This document shows, in pieces, positions 54,802 through 63,984 of a stretch of DNA of 64,000 nt; the first letter of the stretch is position 1, and every line of letters starts with the position of its first letter. Location: positions 18,067-82,066 of the forward strand of contig DCFZ01000030.1 of the NCBI GenBank assembly GCA_002314455.1, in the 5' to 3' direction. The notes under the pieces are model-generated. The model saw nothing but the letters and a program-made list of their open reading frames with translations, searched no databases and was not told where the DNA came from. Origin of the DNA: Lentisphaeria bacterium UBA1791. Lineage in GTDB: Bacteria; Verrucomicrobiota; Lentisphaeria; Victivallales; Victivallaceae. Made by a program: the position numbers and the translations under genes.

Positions 54802-56160
54802 TTACTCGTAGTGCAACGCTTCGATCGGGTCGAGTTTCGAGGCTTTCCACGCCGGGTAGAAGCCGAAAAGGATGCCGACGGCGGCGCTGACGGCAAAACT
54901 TGCGATGACGGCGCTGGGACTTGCGGCGATGGGCCAGTTGAGCTGGGATTCGACGAGGAGCGCGGTGCCGTGACCGACGATGATGCCGACGATGCCGCCG
55001 AACATACAGAGCACGATCGATTCAATCAGGAACTGCTTGAGAATGTCGCGACTGCGGGCGCCGACCGCCATGCGCAGACCGATCTCACGGGTGCGTTCGG
55101 TGACGGAAACGAGCATGATGTTCATAATGCCGACACCGCCGACGAGCAACGAGATCATCGCGACGATGAGAAGCAAGTTGGTCATCAACTCGGAGGTGCC
55201 GTTCATCATATTGAGAAAGTCGGCGTTGTTGTGGATGCGGAAATCGTCGTCGATGTCGTCGCTCAAGTGGTGGCGTTCGCGCAATAAAAGCGAGATCTCG
55301 CGGACGGCGTCCTGTACCTTTTCGGTGCTGGTCGCGGAAACGAGGATCTGGTTGATGCGGACGAATTTCGGATTCCACATATAATCGTTGGACAAGTTGG
55401 AATCCTGCGACGGATAAAGCGCGATGCCGGAACCGCTGTAAATCGCACCGGGCGTGCTCGACGCGGTGCGGGTGGTATTGGTGGCGTAGCCGTTGCTGCG
55501 CCCGGTGATGCGCATGCGGGCGGTTGTCCACGGCATCAGGATGATGTCGTCTTCATCGCCGCCGAACATGCTGGCGCCTTTGGCTTTCATCACGCCGATG
55601 ACGCGAAAGGTCGAGTTGCCGATGCGCAATTCGGTGTCGAGCGGGGACTTGCCGCCAAAAAGTTCGCGCAGAACGGTCTGGCCGACCAGACAGACGCGGG
55701 CGTTGTTGTCGACTTCGTGCTGGGTGAAAAGGCGGCCTTCTTCGATGTCCCAGTTGCGGATGGCGAAGTAATCGACGTCGACGCCGGTGATGTTGGCGGG
55801 AACCCAGTTGTTGCTGCCGTAGATCAACTGGATATTGCTGGTGGCGACGATCGAGGAAACGTGCTGGACGCTCGGACACTCCTTGCGGATCGCCTCGGCG
55901 TCGGCGGGGTAGAGCGAGATCCAGCTGCTCGTGCCCATGCTGATGCCGGCGACGCGGCGGACGCCGCCCATGACGACGATGGAGTTCGCCCCCATGCGCT
56001 CAATGTTTTTGCGGATCGCCTCGGCGGAGCCGTTGCCGATTTCCATCATCGCGATGACGGCGGCGATGCCGATGACGATGCCGAGCGTGGTGAGCAACGC
56101 GCGGGTCGGGTTGCGGCGCAACGCCTTGAGGGCGACGAAAACGGTGTTGAGGAAACTCAT
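54802..56160 (-). CDS. MacB-type ABC transporter permease
   Basis: A 452-aa FtsX/MacB-type permease: one N-terminal helix (about 18-42), a large periplasmic domain (about 45-320) and three C-terminal helices (about 325-445; GGVGIMNIMLVSVTERTREIGLRMAVGA is the coupling-type helix). With the ATPase and membrane-fusion genes it forms a tripartite exporter. The ATPase here is a separate gene, unlike the fused E. coli MacB. Its start overlaps the ATPase stop by 4 nt. Confidence 0.93.
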   Translation of the reverse strand: MSFLNTVFVALKALRRNPTRALLTTLGIVIGIAAVIAMMEIGNGSAEAIRKNIERMGANSIVVMGGVRRVAGISMGTSSWISLYPADAEAIRKECPSVQHVSSIVATSNIQLIYGSNNWVPANITGVDVDYFAIRNWDIEEGRLFTQHEVDNNARVCLVGQTVLRELFGGKSPLDTELRIGNSTFRVIGVMKAKGASMFGGDEDDIILMPWTTARMRITGRSNGYATNTTRTASSTPGAIYSGSGIALYPSQDSNLSNDYMWNPKFVRINQILVSATSTEKVQDAVREISLLLRERHHLSDDIDDDFRIHNNADFLNMMNGTSELMTNLLLIVAMISLLVGGVGIMNIMLVSVTERTREIGLRMAVGARSRDILKQFLIESIVLCMFGGIVGIIVGHGTALLVESQLNWPIAASPSAVIASFAVSAAVGILFGFYPAWKASKLDPIEALHYE

Positions 56161-56843
56161 TGGCCATTCCTTTCGCTGACGATGTTGCCGTCGACCATGC
56201 GGATCTGGCGGCGGGCGAAATTGGCGATCTCGTCGGAGTGGGTGACGAGGATGACGGTGATGCCGCTTTCGTGGAGCTTTTCAAACATCTGCATCACTTC
56301 GATGCTGGTTTTGGAGTCCAGATTGCCGGTCGGTTCGTCGGCGAGGACGACGGGGGGATTGTTGATCAGCGCGCGGGCGATGGCGACGCGTTGCTGTTGA
56401 CCGCCGGAAAGCTGTGAGGGATAGTGCCCCATGCGTTCGGCGAGCCCCACTTCCTTGAGGGCGGCGATGCCGCGTTCGCGCCGTTCCTGCTGGCTCATCT
56501 TGCCTGCGGTGTAGCTCAACGGCATGATGACGTTGTCGAGCGCCGAGGTGCGCGGGAGCAAGTTGAAACTCTGAAAGACGAACCCGATTTTCCGGTTGCG
56601 CAAAATGGCACGCCGGTCGCCCGAAGCGCGGCCGACTTCCTCGTTTTCAAAGCGGTAATCGCCCTTGGACGGGCGGTCGAGACAGCCGAGGATGTTCATC
56701 AGCGTGCTCTTGCCGGAACCGGAAGCGCCCATCAGCGCGACGTATTCGCCGCGGTCGATCGAGAGCGAGATTCCCTTGAGCACGGGCACGTCGATCTCGC
56801 CGAGAAAATAGGTTTTCTCGATGTTGTTCAATTCGATCAGCAT
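56157..56843 (-). CDS. MacB/LolD-type ABC transporter ATP-binding protein
   Basis: A 228-aa ATPase: Walker A GASGSGKSTL, Q-loop FVFQSFNLLPR, signature LSGGQQQRVAIARAL, Walker B VVLADEPTGNLDS. It powers export by the neighbouring permease. It lies 3 nt after the membrane-fusion gene. Confidence 0.96.
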   Translation of the reverse strand: MLIELNNIEKTYFLGEIDVPVLKGISLSIDRGEYVALMGASGSGKSTLMNILGCLDRPSKGDYRFENEEVGRASGDRRAILRNRKIGFVFQSFNLLPRTSALDNVIMPLSYTAGKMSQQERRERGIAALKEVGLAERMGHYPSQLSGGQQQRVAIARALINNPPVVLADEPTGNLDSKTSIEVMQMFEKLHESGITVILVTHSDEIANFARRQIRMVDGNIVSERNGQ

Positions 56844-56846
56844 CGC

Positions 56847-58181
56847 TTATTTCCCCTTTGCCGCTTTGGCGCTGTTGCGGACTTGGGTGGGCGGCTTGTT
56901 GGCGAAAGGACTGCTCTTTTCGCCGTTTTTATCCTCCTTTTGGGCATTGAGGTCGATGACGCGGTGGGCGTTGACGATCTCCATGCCTTCGGTCAGTTGC
57001 GGCGAACTCACTTCGACGGTCGATCCGCTGGAAAGACCACTCTGAACTTCGATCGGGCGGACTTTCTGATCCTTGCCGAGCACCCAGACGACGCGCTTGC
57101 CGCGCGCCGTGTACTCGCCGAGTTTGTCGGCATATTCCGGCGCGATGACCTCTTTGTCGGGGCGGTAGCGCAGTGCCGCGGTCGAAACGACGAAGACATT
57201 GTCGCGTTGCGCTTTGATGAATTTGACGTTGGCGGTGAGGTAGGGCATCAATCTGCCGTTGGAGTTGTCGGTGTCGATCTCGACGACGTAGGTGACGACG
57301 TTTTGCGACATCGTCGCGTTGAGGCGGATCTTGGAAACGGTTCCCTGAAATTCTTCGCCGGGGAAGGTGTCGACGGTAAAGACGACGGGCATGCCGATCT
57401 TGATATCGCCGATGTCGGCTTCGTTGACCGACGCCCAGACCTGCATTTTTTTGAGGTCGGCGGCGATCAGGAAAATGCTCGACGTGCTCATGCTGGAAAC
57501 CAGCGTCTGACCGACGCTGACGCGGCGGTCGATGATGATGCCGTCGATCGGGGAAAGGATCTTGCAGTAACTCAAATTGCGTTCCGCCTTGACGAGGGCG
57601 GCTTGGGCGATGTCGCGCTGCGCTTCCGCCTGCTGAAGCGATGCCTTGGCGACTTCGATGTTGGCTTTACAGATGAGAAATTCCGCCTCGGCGCTGTCGT
57701 AATCGCTCTTGGAAAAGGAGCCTTTGGGTTGAAGTTCCTGCGCCCGCGCCCAGTTGCGTTCGGCGAGGTTGAGCTTGGCTTGTTCCTGATTGAGCGTCGC
57801 GATCGCGCTGAGGATCTTGACTTCCGCCTGAAGTTTGCTCGCGTTGGCTTCGCGGAGCGCGGCGTCGTAGAGGACTTCGTCGATCTCGGCGAGGAGCATG
57901 CCCTTGGTGACGCGCGAGCAGTAATCGACCTCTTTGCCGTCAGCGTCGATACCGAAATTCATGATCTTGCCGTTCACCTGGGCGCCGACGTTGATCAGTT
58001 CGAGCGGTTCGACGGTGCCGCTGGCGCTGATGGTCGACGCGACCCGCCCGCGCTGGACTTTTTCAGTCGAGAACTTGATCTCTTTTTTCTCTCCGTAAAA
58101 ATGTTTCCAGAGGAAAATGCCGAGCGCCACGACGGCGGCGATAATCAGAACTGCAAACGCGTAACGGAGAATTTTTTTCAT
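56847..58181 (-). CDS. MacA-type membrane fusion protein (HlyD family)
   Basis: 444 aa with an N-terminal membrane anchor (about 7-27), a barrel-sandwich domain split by a long coiled-coil hairpin (about 95-195; rich in Ala, Gln and Glu), and beta-barrel and membrane-proximal domains (SPIDGIIIDRRVSVGQTL, ADIGDIKIGMPVVF). It bridges the inner-membrane pump to an outer-membrane channel, which is not in the window. AAAGGAT lies before the ATG at 58181. Confidence 0.92.
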   Translation of the reverse strand: MKKILRYAFAVLIIAAVVALGIFLWKHFYGEKKEIKFSTEKVQRGRVASTISASGTVEPLELINVGAQVNGKIMNFGIDADGKEVDYCSRVTKGMLLAEIDEVLYDAALREANASKLQAEVKILSAIATLNQEQAKLNLAERNWARAQELQPKGSFSKSDYDSAEAEFLICKANIEVAKASLQQAEAQRDIAQAALVKAERNLSYCKILSPIDGIIIDRRVSVGQTLVSSMSTSSIFLIAADLKKMQVWASVNEADIGDIKIGMPVVFTVDTFPGEEFQGTVSKIRLNATMSQNVVTYVVEIDTDNSNGRLMPYLTANVKFIKAQRDNVFVVSTAALRYRPDKEVIAPEYADKLGEYTARGKRVVWVLGKDQKVRPIEVQSGLSSGSTVEVSSPQLTEGMEIVNAHRVIDLNAQKEDKNGEKSSPFANKPPTQVRNSAKAAKGK

Positions 58182-58218
58182 CTTTGAATCCTTTGTATTG
58201 TAGCCGAATTGTTTAATC

Positions 58219-58716
58219 TTATAACGAATATTCCGTTTCATTTATTGCATCGGCAACGCGAAATTCCGCAATTATCTTTTGGGCGACGGCGCTGGAAAAG
58301 CCGCGGCCGGCAAGAAAGCGGAAAAGTTTTTCCCGTTTTTTGCGGGGATCGCATTCGTTTTGAAGCGAACGCCATTTGACAGTTGCCGCCTGTCGACACG
58401 CTTCGATCTCGCGTTCGGGATTTTCGGCAAGGGCGGCGGAAATTTCCTCTCTGCCGATGCCGCGGCGCGCGAGTTTCATTCGGATCATGCGCGGTCCATT
58501 GCCCGCGCGGTAGAGTTCGTCGGAAAAACCGGCGGCAAAATCCTTGTCGTCGATAAAGTGACGCGCCCGGCACTCGGCGAGGGCGGAAGCAATCTCCGGC
58601 GCCGGATAGTCAAAACGGGAAAGTTTTTCCCGCAACTCCCGCTCGCTGCAGGCGCGGCGGTCGAGAAAGCGGAGCGCCTGCTCAAAGGCGGAATGATGCG
58701 GGATTTTCTTTTCCAT
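58219..58716 (-). CDS. recX: RecX-like regulator of RecA
   Basis: 165 aa of tandem three-helix repeats: ALRFLDRRACSERELREKLSRF, then IDDKDFAAGFSDELYRAG and RRGIGREEISAAL. RecX proteins limit RecA filament growth. The ATG at 58716 lacks a clear ribosome-binding site and follows the apgM stop by 8 nt, suggesting coupling. A much longer frame upstream is antisense noise over apgM. Confidence 0.85.
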   Translation of the reverse strand: MEKKIPHHSAFEQALRFLDRRACSERELREKLSRFDYPAPEIASALAECRARHFIDDKDFAAGFSDELYRAGNGPRMIRMKLARRGIGREEISAALAENPEREIEACRQAATVKWRSLQNECDPRKKREKLFRFLAGRGFSSAVAQKIIAEFRVADAINETEYSL

Positions 58717-58724
58717 TGCGCACG

Positions 58725-59936
58725 TTAGAGATTCAGCAGTTTTTTGACCAATTGCGTGCCGCCGAGGAAACCGAGCGTCCCTTGGGGGGCGAGCTTTTCG
58801 CTGAATGCGTCGACTTGATCGCATTTCGCGCAATTGCCGCAAATGGCGAGCGGTACGGGCGTCGTCGTGTGACAGCGCAATTTGATCGGCACCGGGTGGT
58901 CGGGCAAAACGGCGAAGTTGACGTTGCGGTCTTGGAGTGCGCGCAGTACGGGCACGACGATTTTGGCGTCGAAATCCTCGATCGCCTGCAGTTTGAGTTT
59001 GAGGTCGCCGAGGTGCGAACACTCGTCGATGGCTTCGACGTGCAAATAGACGAGATCGTGCGTTTCGATCGCCTTGAGCGCCGCTTCGACCTTGCCCGCG
59101 TAGTTGGTGTCGAGAAATCCGGTTGCGCCGGGTACGTCGATGACGTCCATTTTGCCGCAGCGGCCGATCCCCTTGATGACGTCGACCGCGCTGATGATGG
59201 CGGCGCTGCGCCCGGGGTAAAGCAAGTTGAAAGGCGGGAACTTCGGCACGCGCCCGGGGCTCCACGGCCAGATCGCATTGGCGGGCGAAGTTTTGCCGCG
59301 ATTGACGCTGTGACTTTGGAGAAACGCCGCGCACTTGGCGCCGAGATCGTTCAAAAAGGCGATGGTGTCGCGCGCTTCGGCGGAATCGTCCTTGGGGGTC
59401 AACGGCAATTCGGCAACGGCGATGTCCTGCGACGAATCCGGCTTGAAGTAGTTGATTGCGCTGGAAAAGCGTTTGCCGTGAAGCACGAGCAGGTTGCGGT
59501 AGCTGACGCCGGTGTGAAAGGTGACCTCGTCGGAGCCGAATTTTTCCTGCAGATCGCGCATCAGGATCGCCGCGTCTTCGGGGGAAATGTGTCCGGAGGA
59601 GTAGTCGCGCAAAACGCCGTCTCCGGAAACGTAAACCAGATTGCACCGCCACGCGACGTCGTCGGGGGCAAGCTCAATGCCCTGCGCCATCGCTTCGATG
59701 GGGCCGCGCCCGGGGTAGTTGCGCTCGGGGTCGAAACCGAGCACGGACATATTGGCGACGTCGGAACTGGTCGGCAAGCCGTCGGGGAGCGTCAGAAACG
59801 TGCCGTTTTCACCGCGGCGCGCGATTTCGTCCATACCGGGGGTGTGCGCCGCTTCGAGCGGCGTTTTGCCGTTGAGTTCCGCCAGCGGCTCGTCCGCCAT
59901 GCCGTCGGCGAGAAAAATGATCGCTTTCTGATTCAT
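58725..59936 (-). CDS. apgM: Cofactor-independent phosphoglycerate mutase, archaeal type
   Basis: 403 aa of the alkaline-phosphatase superfamily: IIFLADGMADEPL (metal Asp), the catalytic-Ser region LPTSSDVANMSVLGFDP, GRGPIEAM, and late metal His/Asp in HVEAIDECSHLGDL and AVLPDHPVP. It converts 3- to 2-phosphoglycerate in glycolysis. Its start overlaps the DUF167 stop by 4 nt. Confidence 0.95.
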   Translation of the reverse strand: MNQKAIIFLADGMADEPLAELNGKTPLEAAHTPGMDEIARRGENGTFLTLPDGLPTSSDVANMSVLGFDPERNYPGRGPIEAMAQGIELAPDDVAWRCNLVYVSGDGVLRDYSSGHISPEDAAILMRDLQEKFGSDEVTFHTGVSYRNLLVLHGKRFSSAINYFKPDSSQDIAVAELPLTPKDDSAEARDTIAFLNDLGAKCAAFLQSHSVNRGKTSPANAIWPWSPGRVPKFPPFNLLYPGRSAAIISAVDVIKGIGRCGKMDVIDVPGATGFLDTNYAGKVEAALKAIETHDLVYLHVEAIDECSHLGDLKLKLQAIEDFDAKIVVPVLRALQDRNVNFAVLPDHPVPIKLRCHTTTPVPLAICGNCAKCDQVDAFSEKLAPQGTLGFLGGTQLVKKLLNL

Positions 59937-60232
59937 GATAACACTTCTTCCACTTTTTTCAAGAGATCCGCCTGATTTCCGCAGATCAGAAATTTTTTAT
60001 CGCGGCTCGTTTCGCCGGAAAGCAACTTTACGTTCCGGGCGGCGACGCCGAAAAAATCCGCCAGAAATTGAGTGACCGCGCGGTTGGCGCGCCCCTCGAC
60101 GGGGGGCGCGTTGACGGCGATCTTGAGGCGATCTCCGTACAGCCCCGCAAACGCCTCGCGCTTGGCGCCCGGCTGGAGATGAATCGCCAGCTGGATGCCG
60201 TCGGCGACGGCGCAAACGGCACTACTTTTCAT
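59933..60232 (-). CDS. DUF167 (YggU-like) protein
   Basis: A 99-aa DUF167 domain: IHLQPGAKREAF, LKIAVNAPPVEGRANRAVTQFLADFFGV, and LLSGETSRDKKFLI. The family is small, soluble and of unknown function. It overlaps ftsH by 11 nt and apgM by 4 nt, so the three are tightly coupled. Confidence 0.93.
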   Translation of the reverse strand: MKSSAVCAVADGIQLAIHLQPGAKREAFAGLYGDRLKIAVNAPPVEGRANRAVTQFLADFFGVAARNVKLLSGETSRDKKFLICGNQADLLKKVEEVLS

Positions 60233-62309
60233 CGCTTTTTTCCGGGGATTCCGCGGACGTTTCCGACGAAGTCAACGACGCGTTTCCCGCATCGGCTTCC
60301 GCCTCTTTTGCCGCCGCTTCTGCGACCGGTTCGTCCTTTTTCTTTTCGCTCAACTCGTCCGCCGGGATCGGCAGACCGAGCAATTCGCGGATCTCGGAAA
60401 CGTCGAGCGTCTCTTTTTCGAGGAGCGCCTGGGCAAGTTTTTCCAGATCGTCGCGGTGCGTCTGCAAGGTCGCGCGGGCGCTGTCGAGCGCTTCGTTGAC
60501 GAGGCGGCGCACTTCGAGGTCGATCTCGCGCTGGGTTTCCGTCGACGGCATATCCGCCGGCGGTCCGTCGATCCGCAGATGCGGATGGTTGGAAAAATCC
60601 CCGACTTTGGCGGGGCCGATCTTTTCGCTCATACCGTAAATGCAGACCATGTGCTTGGCGATCGCGGTCAGATGCTGAATGTCCGCCGAAGCGCCGGTCG
60701 TGATGTCGCCGAAAATCTGCTCCTCGGCGGCGCGACCGCCCATACACATCGCCATTTCGGCGACGAGCTCGAGGCGGCTTTTCGTGTAGACGTCCTCCTT
60801 GGGCATCGTGAACGTCGCGCCGAGGTAGGCGCGGCCGCGCGGAATGATCGTCACTTTGTGGATCGGCGTGCAATGCTCGTTGAAAAGTGCGACGAGCGTG
60901 TGCCCCGCTTCGTGATAGGCGGTCAATTTGCGTTCGCGGTCGGTGATTTTGCGGCTGCGGCGCTCGGTGCCGTAGGAAACTTTGTCGCGCGCTTCCTCAA
61001 GATCGCTCTGAATGACGGTCTCGCGACCGCGGCGGGCGGCGAGCAACGCCGCTTCGTTGCACAAATTGGCGAGGTCGGCGCCGGAAAATCCGGGCGTCGT
61101 GCGGGCGATGACGTCGAGGTCGATCGTCGCGTCGGCCTTGATCTTTTTGACGTGGACGTCGAGAATTTGCCGGCGACCGTGGATATCCGGCAGATCCATC
61201 ACCACCTGCCGGTCGAAGCGGCCGGGGCGCAACAGCGCGGGATCGAGCACGTCGGGACGGTTGGTCGCGGCGAGCACGATGACGCCGGGGCGGCTTTCGA
61301 GACCATCCATTTCGACGAGCATCGCATTGAGTGTCTGTTCGCGTTCGTCGTGACCGCCGCCCCAGCCGGAAAAGCGGGAGCGACCGACCGCGTCGATCTC
61401 GTCGATGAAAATGAGGCAGGGCGTATGTTTGCGCGCTTCGGCAAACATGTCGCGCACGCGGCTCGCGCCGACGCCGACGAACATTTCGACGAAATCACTG
61501 CCGCTGATCGCAAAGAAAGGCACCCCGGCTTCGCAGGCGACCGCCTTTGCCATCAGCGTTTTGCCGGTGCCGGGATCGCCGACGAGCAAACATCCCTTGG
61601 GGATCTTGCCGCCGACCAATTGGAAGCGGAGCGGATCTTTGAGGTATTCGACGATCTCGGAAATTTCCTCCTTCGCCTCGTCCGCGCCGGCGATGTCGGC
61701 AAACGTGACGTGAAGTTCATCCGGCGGCACCATGCGCGCCTTGCTCTTGCCGAAATCAAAGGCGCCTTTGCCGTTCATGCGCATCTGGCGCATCGAGAAA
61801 AAGTAGATGAATCCGGCGATCAACAGCACCGGGAGCACGCCGACGAGGAGGAAGTTCCACAAGCCGTCGTGGTTGTCGTCGACTTGAGTTTCCGCATATT
61901 GCTGTAATCTCTCGGCGAGTTGCGGCGTCATAATGACGCGCGTCCGGTAGGGGATCTCTTTTCTGCCGCTGTTGAGCGTGCCGCCGGATTCCCGCGCCTG
62001 GACTTCGGTGCCCATCTTGCCCTCGATGGCAAAAACCTGATCGCCTTCCGCCTTGAGGTTGACGGTGAAAATGCGCTTTTCGCCGAGGTATTTTTCAAAG
62101 ACGTTCTGCTTGAGCACTTCGGTGCGCTGGGCGCCGAAATCCTTAAAGAGCAGCAAGCCGCCGATGAGCAGCATCACGGCGAGCCAGATCAGTGCGGAGC
62201 GCGAGTTGCGGCGCTCCGGCGCCGGTTTTTGCCGATAGGGCGGCGGCGTTTTCTTTTCTTTGTCAGCAGGCGGAACTCCGTCTTGCGACTTTTCGTTTTC
62301 GTTATCCAT
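60222..62309 (-). CDS. ftsH: ATP-dependent zinc metalloprotease FtsH
   Basis: 695 aa: two N-terminal helices (about 45-62 and 145-165) around a periplasmic domain, an AAA+ module (Walker A GDPGTGKT, Walker B LIFIDEIDA, SRH near RPGRFDRQ) and an M41 protease domain with zinc site HEAGH (about residue 465). A long Glu/Ala/Ser-rich tail follows. It degrades membrane and regulatory proteins. AAGGAGAAT precedes the ATG at 62309; an upstream in-frame start lacks such a site. Confidence 0.97.
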   Translation of the reverse strand: MDNENEKSQDGVPPADKEKKTPPPYRQKPAPERRNSRSALIWLAVMLLIGGLLLFKDFGAQRTEVLKQNVFEKYLGEKRIFTVNLKAEGDQVFAIEGKMGTEVQARESGGTLNSGRKEIPYRTRVIMTPQLAERLQQYAETQVDDNHDGLWNFLLVGVLPVLLIAGFIYFFSMRQMRMNGKGAFDFGKSKARMVPPDELHVTFADIAGADEAKEEISEIVEYLKDPLRFQLVGGKIPKGCLLVGDPGTGKTLMAKAVACEAGVPFFAISGSDFVEMFVGVGASRVRDMFAEARKHTPCLIFIDEIDAVGRSRFSGWGGGHDEREQTLNAMLVEMDGLESRPGVIVLAATNRPDVLDPALLRPGRFDRQVVMDLPDIHGRRQILDVHVKKIKADATIDLDVIARTTPGFSGADLANLCNEAALLAARRGRETVIQSDLEEARDKVSYGTERRSRKITDRERKLTAYHEAGHTLVALFNEHCTPIHKVTIIPRGRAYLGATFTMPKEDVYTKSRLELVAEMAMCMGGRAAEEQIFGDITTGASADIQHLTAIAKHMVCIYGMSEKIGPAKVGDFSNHPHLRIDGPPADMPSTETQREIDLEVRRLVNEALDSARATLQTHRDDLEKLAQALLEKETLDVSEIRELLGLPIPADELSEKKKDEPVAEAAAKEAEADAGNASLTSSETSAESPEKSDEK

Positions 62310-62363
62310 AATTCTCCTTGACAGACACAAAAATCCCCGTGTAGAGGAATGATACAGTGTTTT

Positions 62364-62879
62364 TTAGAGCGCCATCAGCATCTTGACGATCATCGCTACC
62401 GCCACCAGTCCGACGATGACGATGCCGGCGATGAAGGCGATGCGGATCTGGGAATTCTTTGCCTTTTCCTTGCCCGCCAGCGGATTGAGGTTGGTGGTCT
62501 GGCGGATGACGCCGGTGTCGAGCTTGGAAATGTCGATCGTCGGCGCGGTGCGGGTGGCGGAAGCTTTGGCGTCTTTGGCGTCAAAGAGAACTTCGACGGT
62601 GCCGAAAAGAATCAGATCGGAATTTTTCAATTCTTTTTCGGTGATCGGCTCGTCGTTGACGCGGGTGCCGTTGGTGCTGTCGTTGTCGCGGAGCGTGTAA
62701 AAGACTTTGCCGTCGCGCTCGTTGCGAATCAGATCGGCGTGGTGGCCGCTCAAGCTCGCTTCCGGAATGCAGATGTCCATCGATTCACGGCGGCCGACGC
62801 TCATGACCTCTTTGTCGAGTTCAAACGTCTTGCCGCGCATCATTTCGTGCAGAACCGTCAGTTTGGGATTGTTCGCCAT
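62364..62879 (-). CDS. FHA-domain, tail-anchored membrane protein
   Basis: 171 aa. An FHA phosphothreonine-binding domain (about 5-100) shows MSVGRRESMDICIPEASLSGHHADL and the conserved DNDSTNGTRVND. A single C-terminal helix (about 147-168) anchors it. It implies Ser/Thr phosphorylation signalling. AAGGAAT precedes the ATG. Confidence 0.92.
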   Translation of the reverse strand: MANNPKLTVLHEMMRGKTFELDKEVMSVGRRESMDICIPEASLSGHHADLIRNERDGKVFYTLRDNDSTNGTRVNDEPITEKELKNSDLILFGTVEVLFDAKDAKASATRTAPTIDISKLDTGVIRQTTNLNPLAGKEKAKNSQIRIAFIAGIVIVGLVAVAMIVKMLMAL

Positions 62880-63023
62880 AGAAAATATTCCTTATGTTTC
62901 GTTCAAAACGCTTCTCTATACAATTATTAATAAAAATATATCACAGATGGTGGAAAAAATCAAAAGGATTTCCTTTTTTTTGTCTTCTTTTTTGCAAATT
63001 GATGAAAATCGTGCATTGCGGCA

Positions 63024-63052
63024 TTGAAAAAGTTTCAAAGAAGTGTTATTTT
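63024..63052 (+). promoter_or_regulatory. Promoter of the coiled-coil exported protein
   Basis: TTGAAA (63024-63029) and TATTTT (63047-63052), spacer 17 nt, about 22 nt before the ATG. Confidence 0.6.
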
Positions 63053-63074
63053 TTTACAACTTTTGAGAACGCAA

Positions 63075-63785
63075 ATGAAAAAATTTTTCTACGCCTTGAT
63101 TTTTCTGCTGACTTGGTCGCCGGTTCCGGCGGCGGAAACGCCGTCGTCCGCGGGACGGATTGCCGAGTTGGAAAAAGAAAACCGCCTGTTGCGCGAGGAA
63201 TTGAAAAGTCTGCGCATCCAGTCGGCGGAAACCGCCGCGCAGTTGAATGAATTGCGCATCGCCGTCGCCGGGATCCTCGACGCGGGCGAGATTCGCACGC
63301 CCGAACGCCGGGAAGAGCAGCTTTTGCTCCTTATGGATGAAATTTCACGGCGCGGAATGCGGCTGGCGCTGCACACCGCCGATCTGATCCAGGAACTGCA
63401 GAAAACGTATCGGGCGCTGCCTGCCGGCTCGACTGAGCGCGCCGCGATGTTGTTGAAACTGGAGCAATTGGAAAAGGAAAACAACGCTTTTGCCGCATTG
63501 TTGAAACCCGTCGACACGCGCAACGTCGGCGAAACGCAGGTGATCGCCGTCGACCGCGAGAATCACCTCGCCGTCATCGCCGTCGGCAGTGTCCACGGCG
63601 TTTTCCCCGGCATCAGCTACGACGTGGTCGGCTTGCCGATGCGCTTGCGGGTGATTGCGACGCGCAGTTTTGTCAGCGCCGTTGCGATCGAAAGCGGCGA
63701 TGCCGCCAAACTGAATCCGGGCATGCGTTGCGCCATCCGCGAAAAGAGGGTGGAAAGCAAAGAGGCGTTCCCGCTGAAACCGTAA
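63075..63785 (+). CDS. Exported coiled-coil protein, unknown
   Basis: 236 aa: a signal peptide (about 1-20), a long heptad-rich coiled coil (about 25-75; ELEKENRLLREELKSLRI), a helical middle and a beta-rich C-terminal domain (about 150-225; NHLAVIAVGSVHGVFPGI). The layout, a periplasmic coiled coil plus a beta domain, recalls MreC-type scaffold proteins, but no family can be fixed. The ribosome-binding site is weak. Confidence 0.8.
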   Translation: MKKFFYALIFLLTWSPVPAAETPSSAGRIAELEKENRLLREELKSLRIQSAETAAQLNELRIAVAGILDAGEIRTPERREEQLLLLMDEISRRGMRLALHTADLIQELQKTYRALPAGSTERAAMLLKLEQLEKENNAFAALLKPVDTRNVGETQVIAVDRENHLAVIAVGSVHGVFPGISYDVVGLPMRLRVIATRSFVSAVAIESGDAAKLNPGMRCAIREKRVESKEAFPLKP

Positions 63786-63824
63786 CAAAATCAGGAAAAT
63801 TCGCGATTTTTTTGCGTTGCGGAT

Positions 63825-63852
63825 TTGACTTTTTCTGCAACGGGGTTATTTT
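63825..63852 (+). promoter_or_regulatory. tRNA promoter
   Basis: TTGACT (63825-63830) and TATTTT (63847-63852), spacer 16 nt, directly upstream of the tRNA gene. The -35 and the start of the spacer (TTGACTTTTTCTG) are the same as in the rpsA promoter. Confidence 0.65.
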
Positions 63853-63863
63853 ATAAGAACGGC

Positions 63864-63940
63864 GGCGGGTTAGCTCAGTTGGTTAGAGCGTCGGAATCAT
63901 AATCCGCAGGTCCCCAGTTCGAGTCTGGGACCCGCTACCA
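63864..63940 (+). tRNA. tRNA with anticodon CAT (elongator Met or Ile2)
   Basis: A 77-nt cloverleaf. GGCGGGT pairs with ACCCGCT (G1-T72 wobble), the D-arm is TAGCTCAGTTGG, the anticodon loop is ATCATAA (CAT), the T-stem is CCCAG/CTGGG, and the encoded end is ACCA. It is not the initiator type. Whether it is elongator Met or lysidine-modified Ile cannot be told from the anticodon alone. Confidence 0.92.
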
Positions 63941-63953
63941 CTTTTTCAAGCTG

Positions 63954-63984
63954 AAACGAGGTCGATCGACTTCGTTTTTTTTTG
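63954..63984 (+). terminator. Terminator after the tRNA
   Basis: An imperfect stem (AAACGA-G-GTC and GAC-T-TCGTTT) with a 4-nt loop, followed by a run of T residues. Confidence 0.75.

Noticed and set aside
58219..59652. A 477-codon minus-strand frame ending in RecX
   Set aside because: Only the last 165 codons look like RecX; the rest is another frame of apgM with Arg-rich noise.
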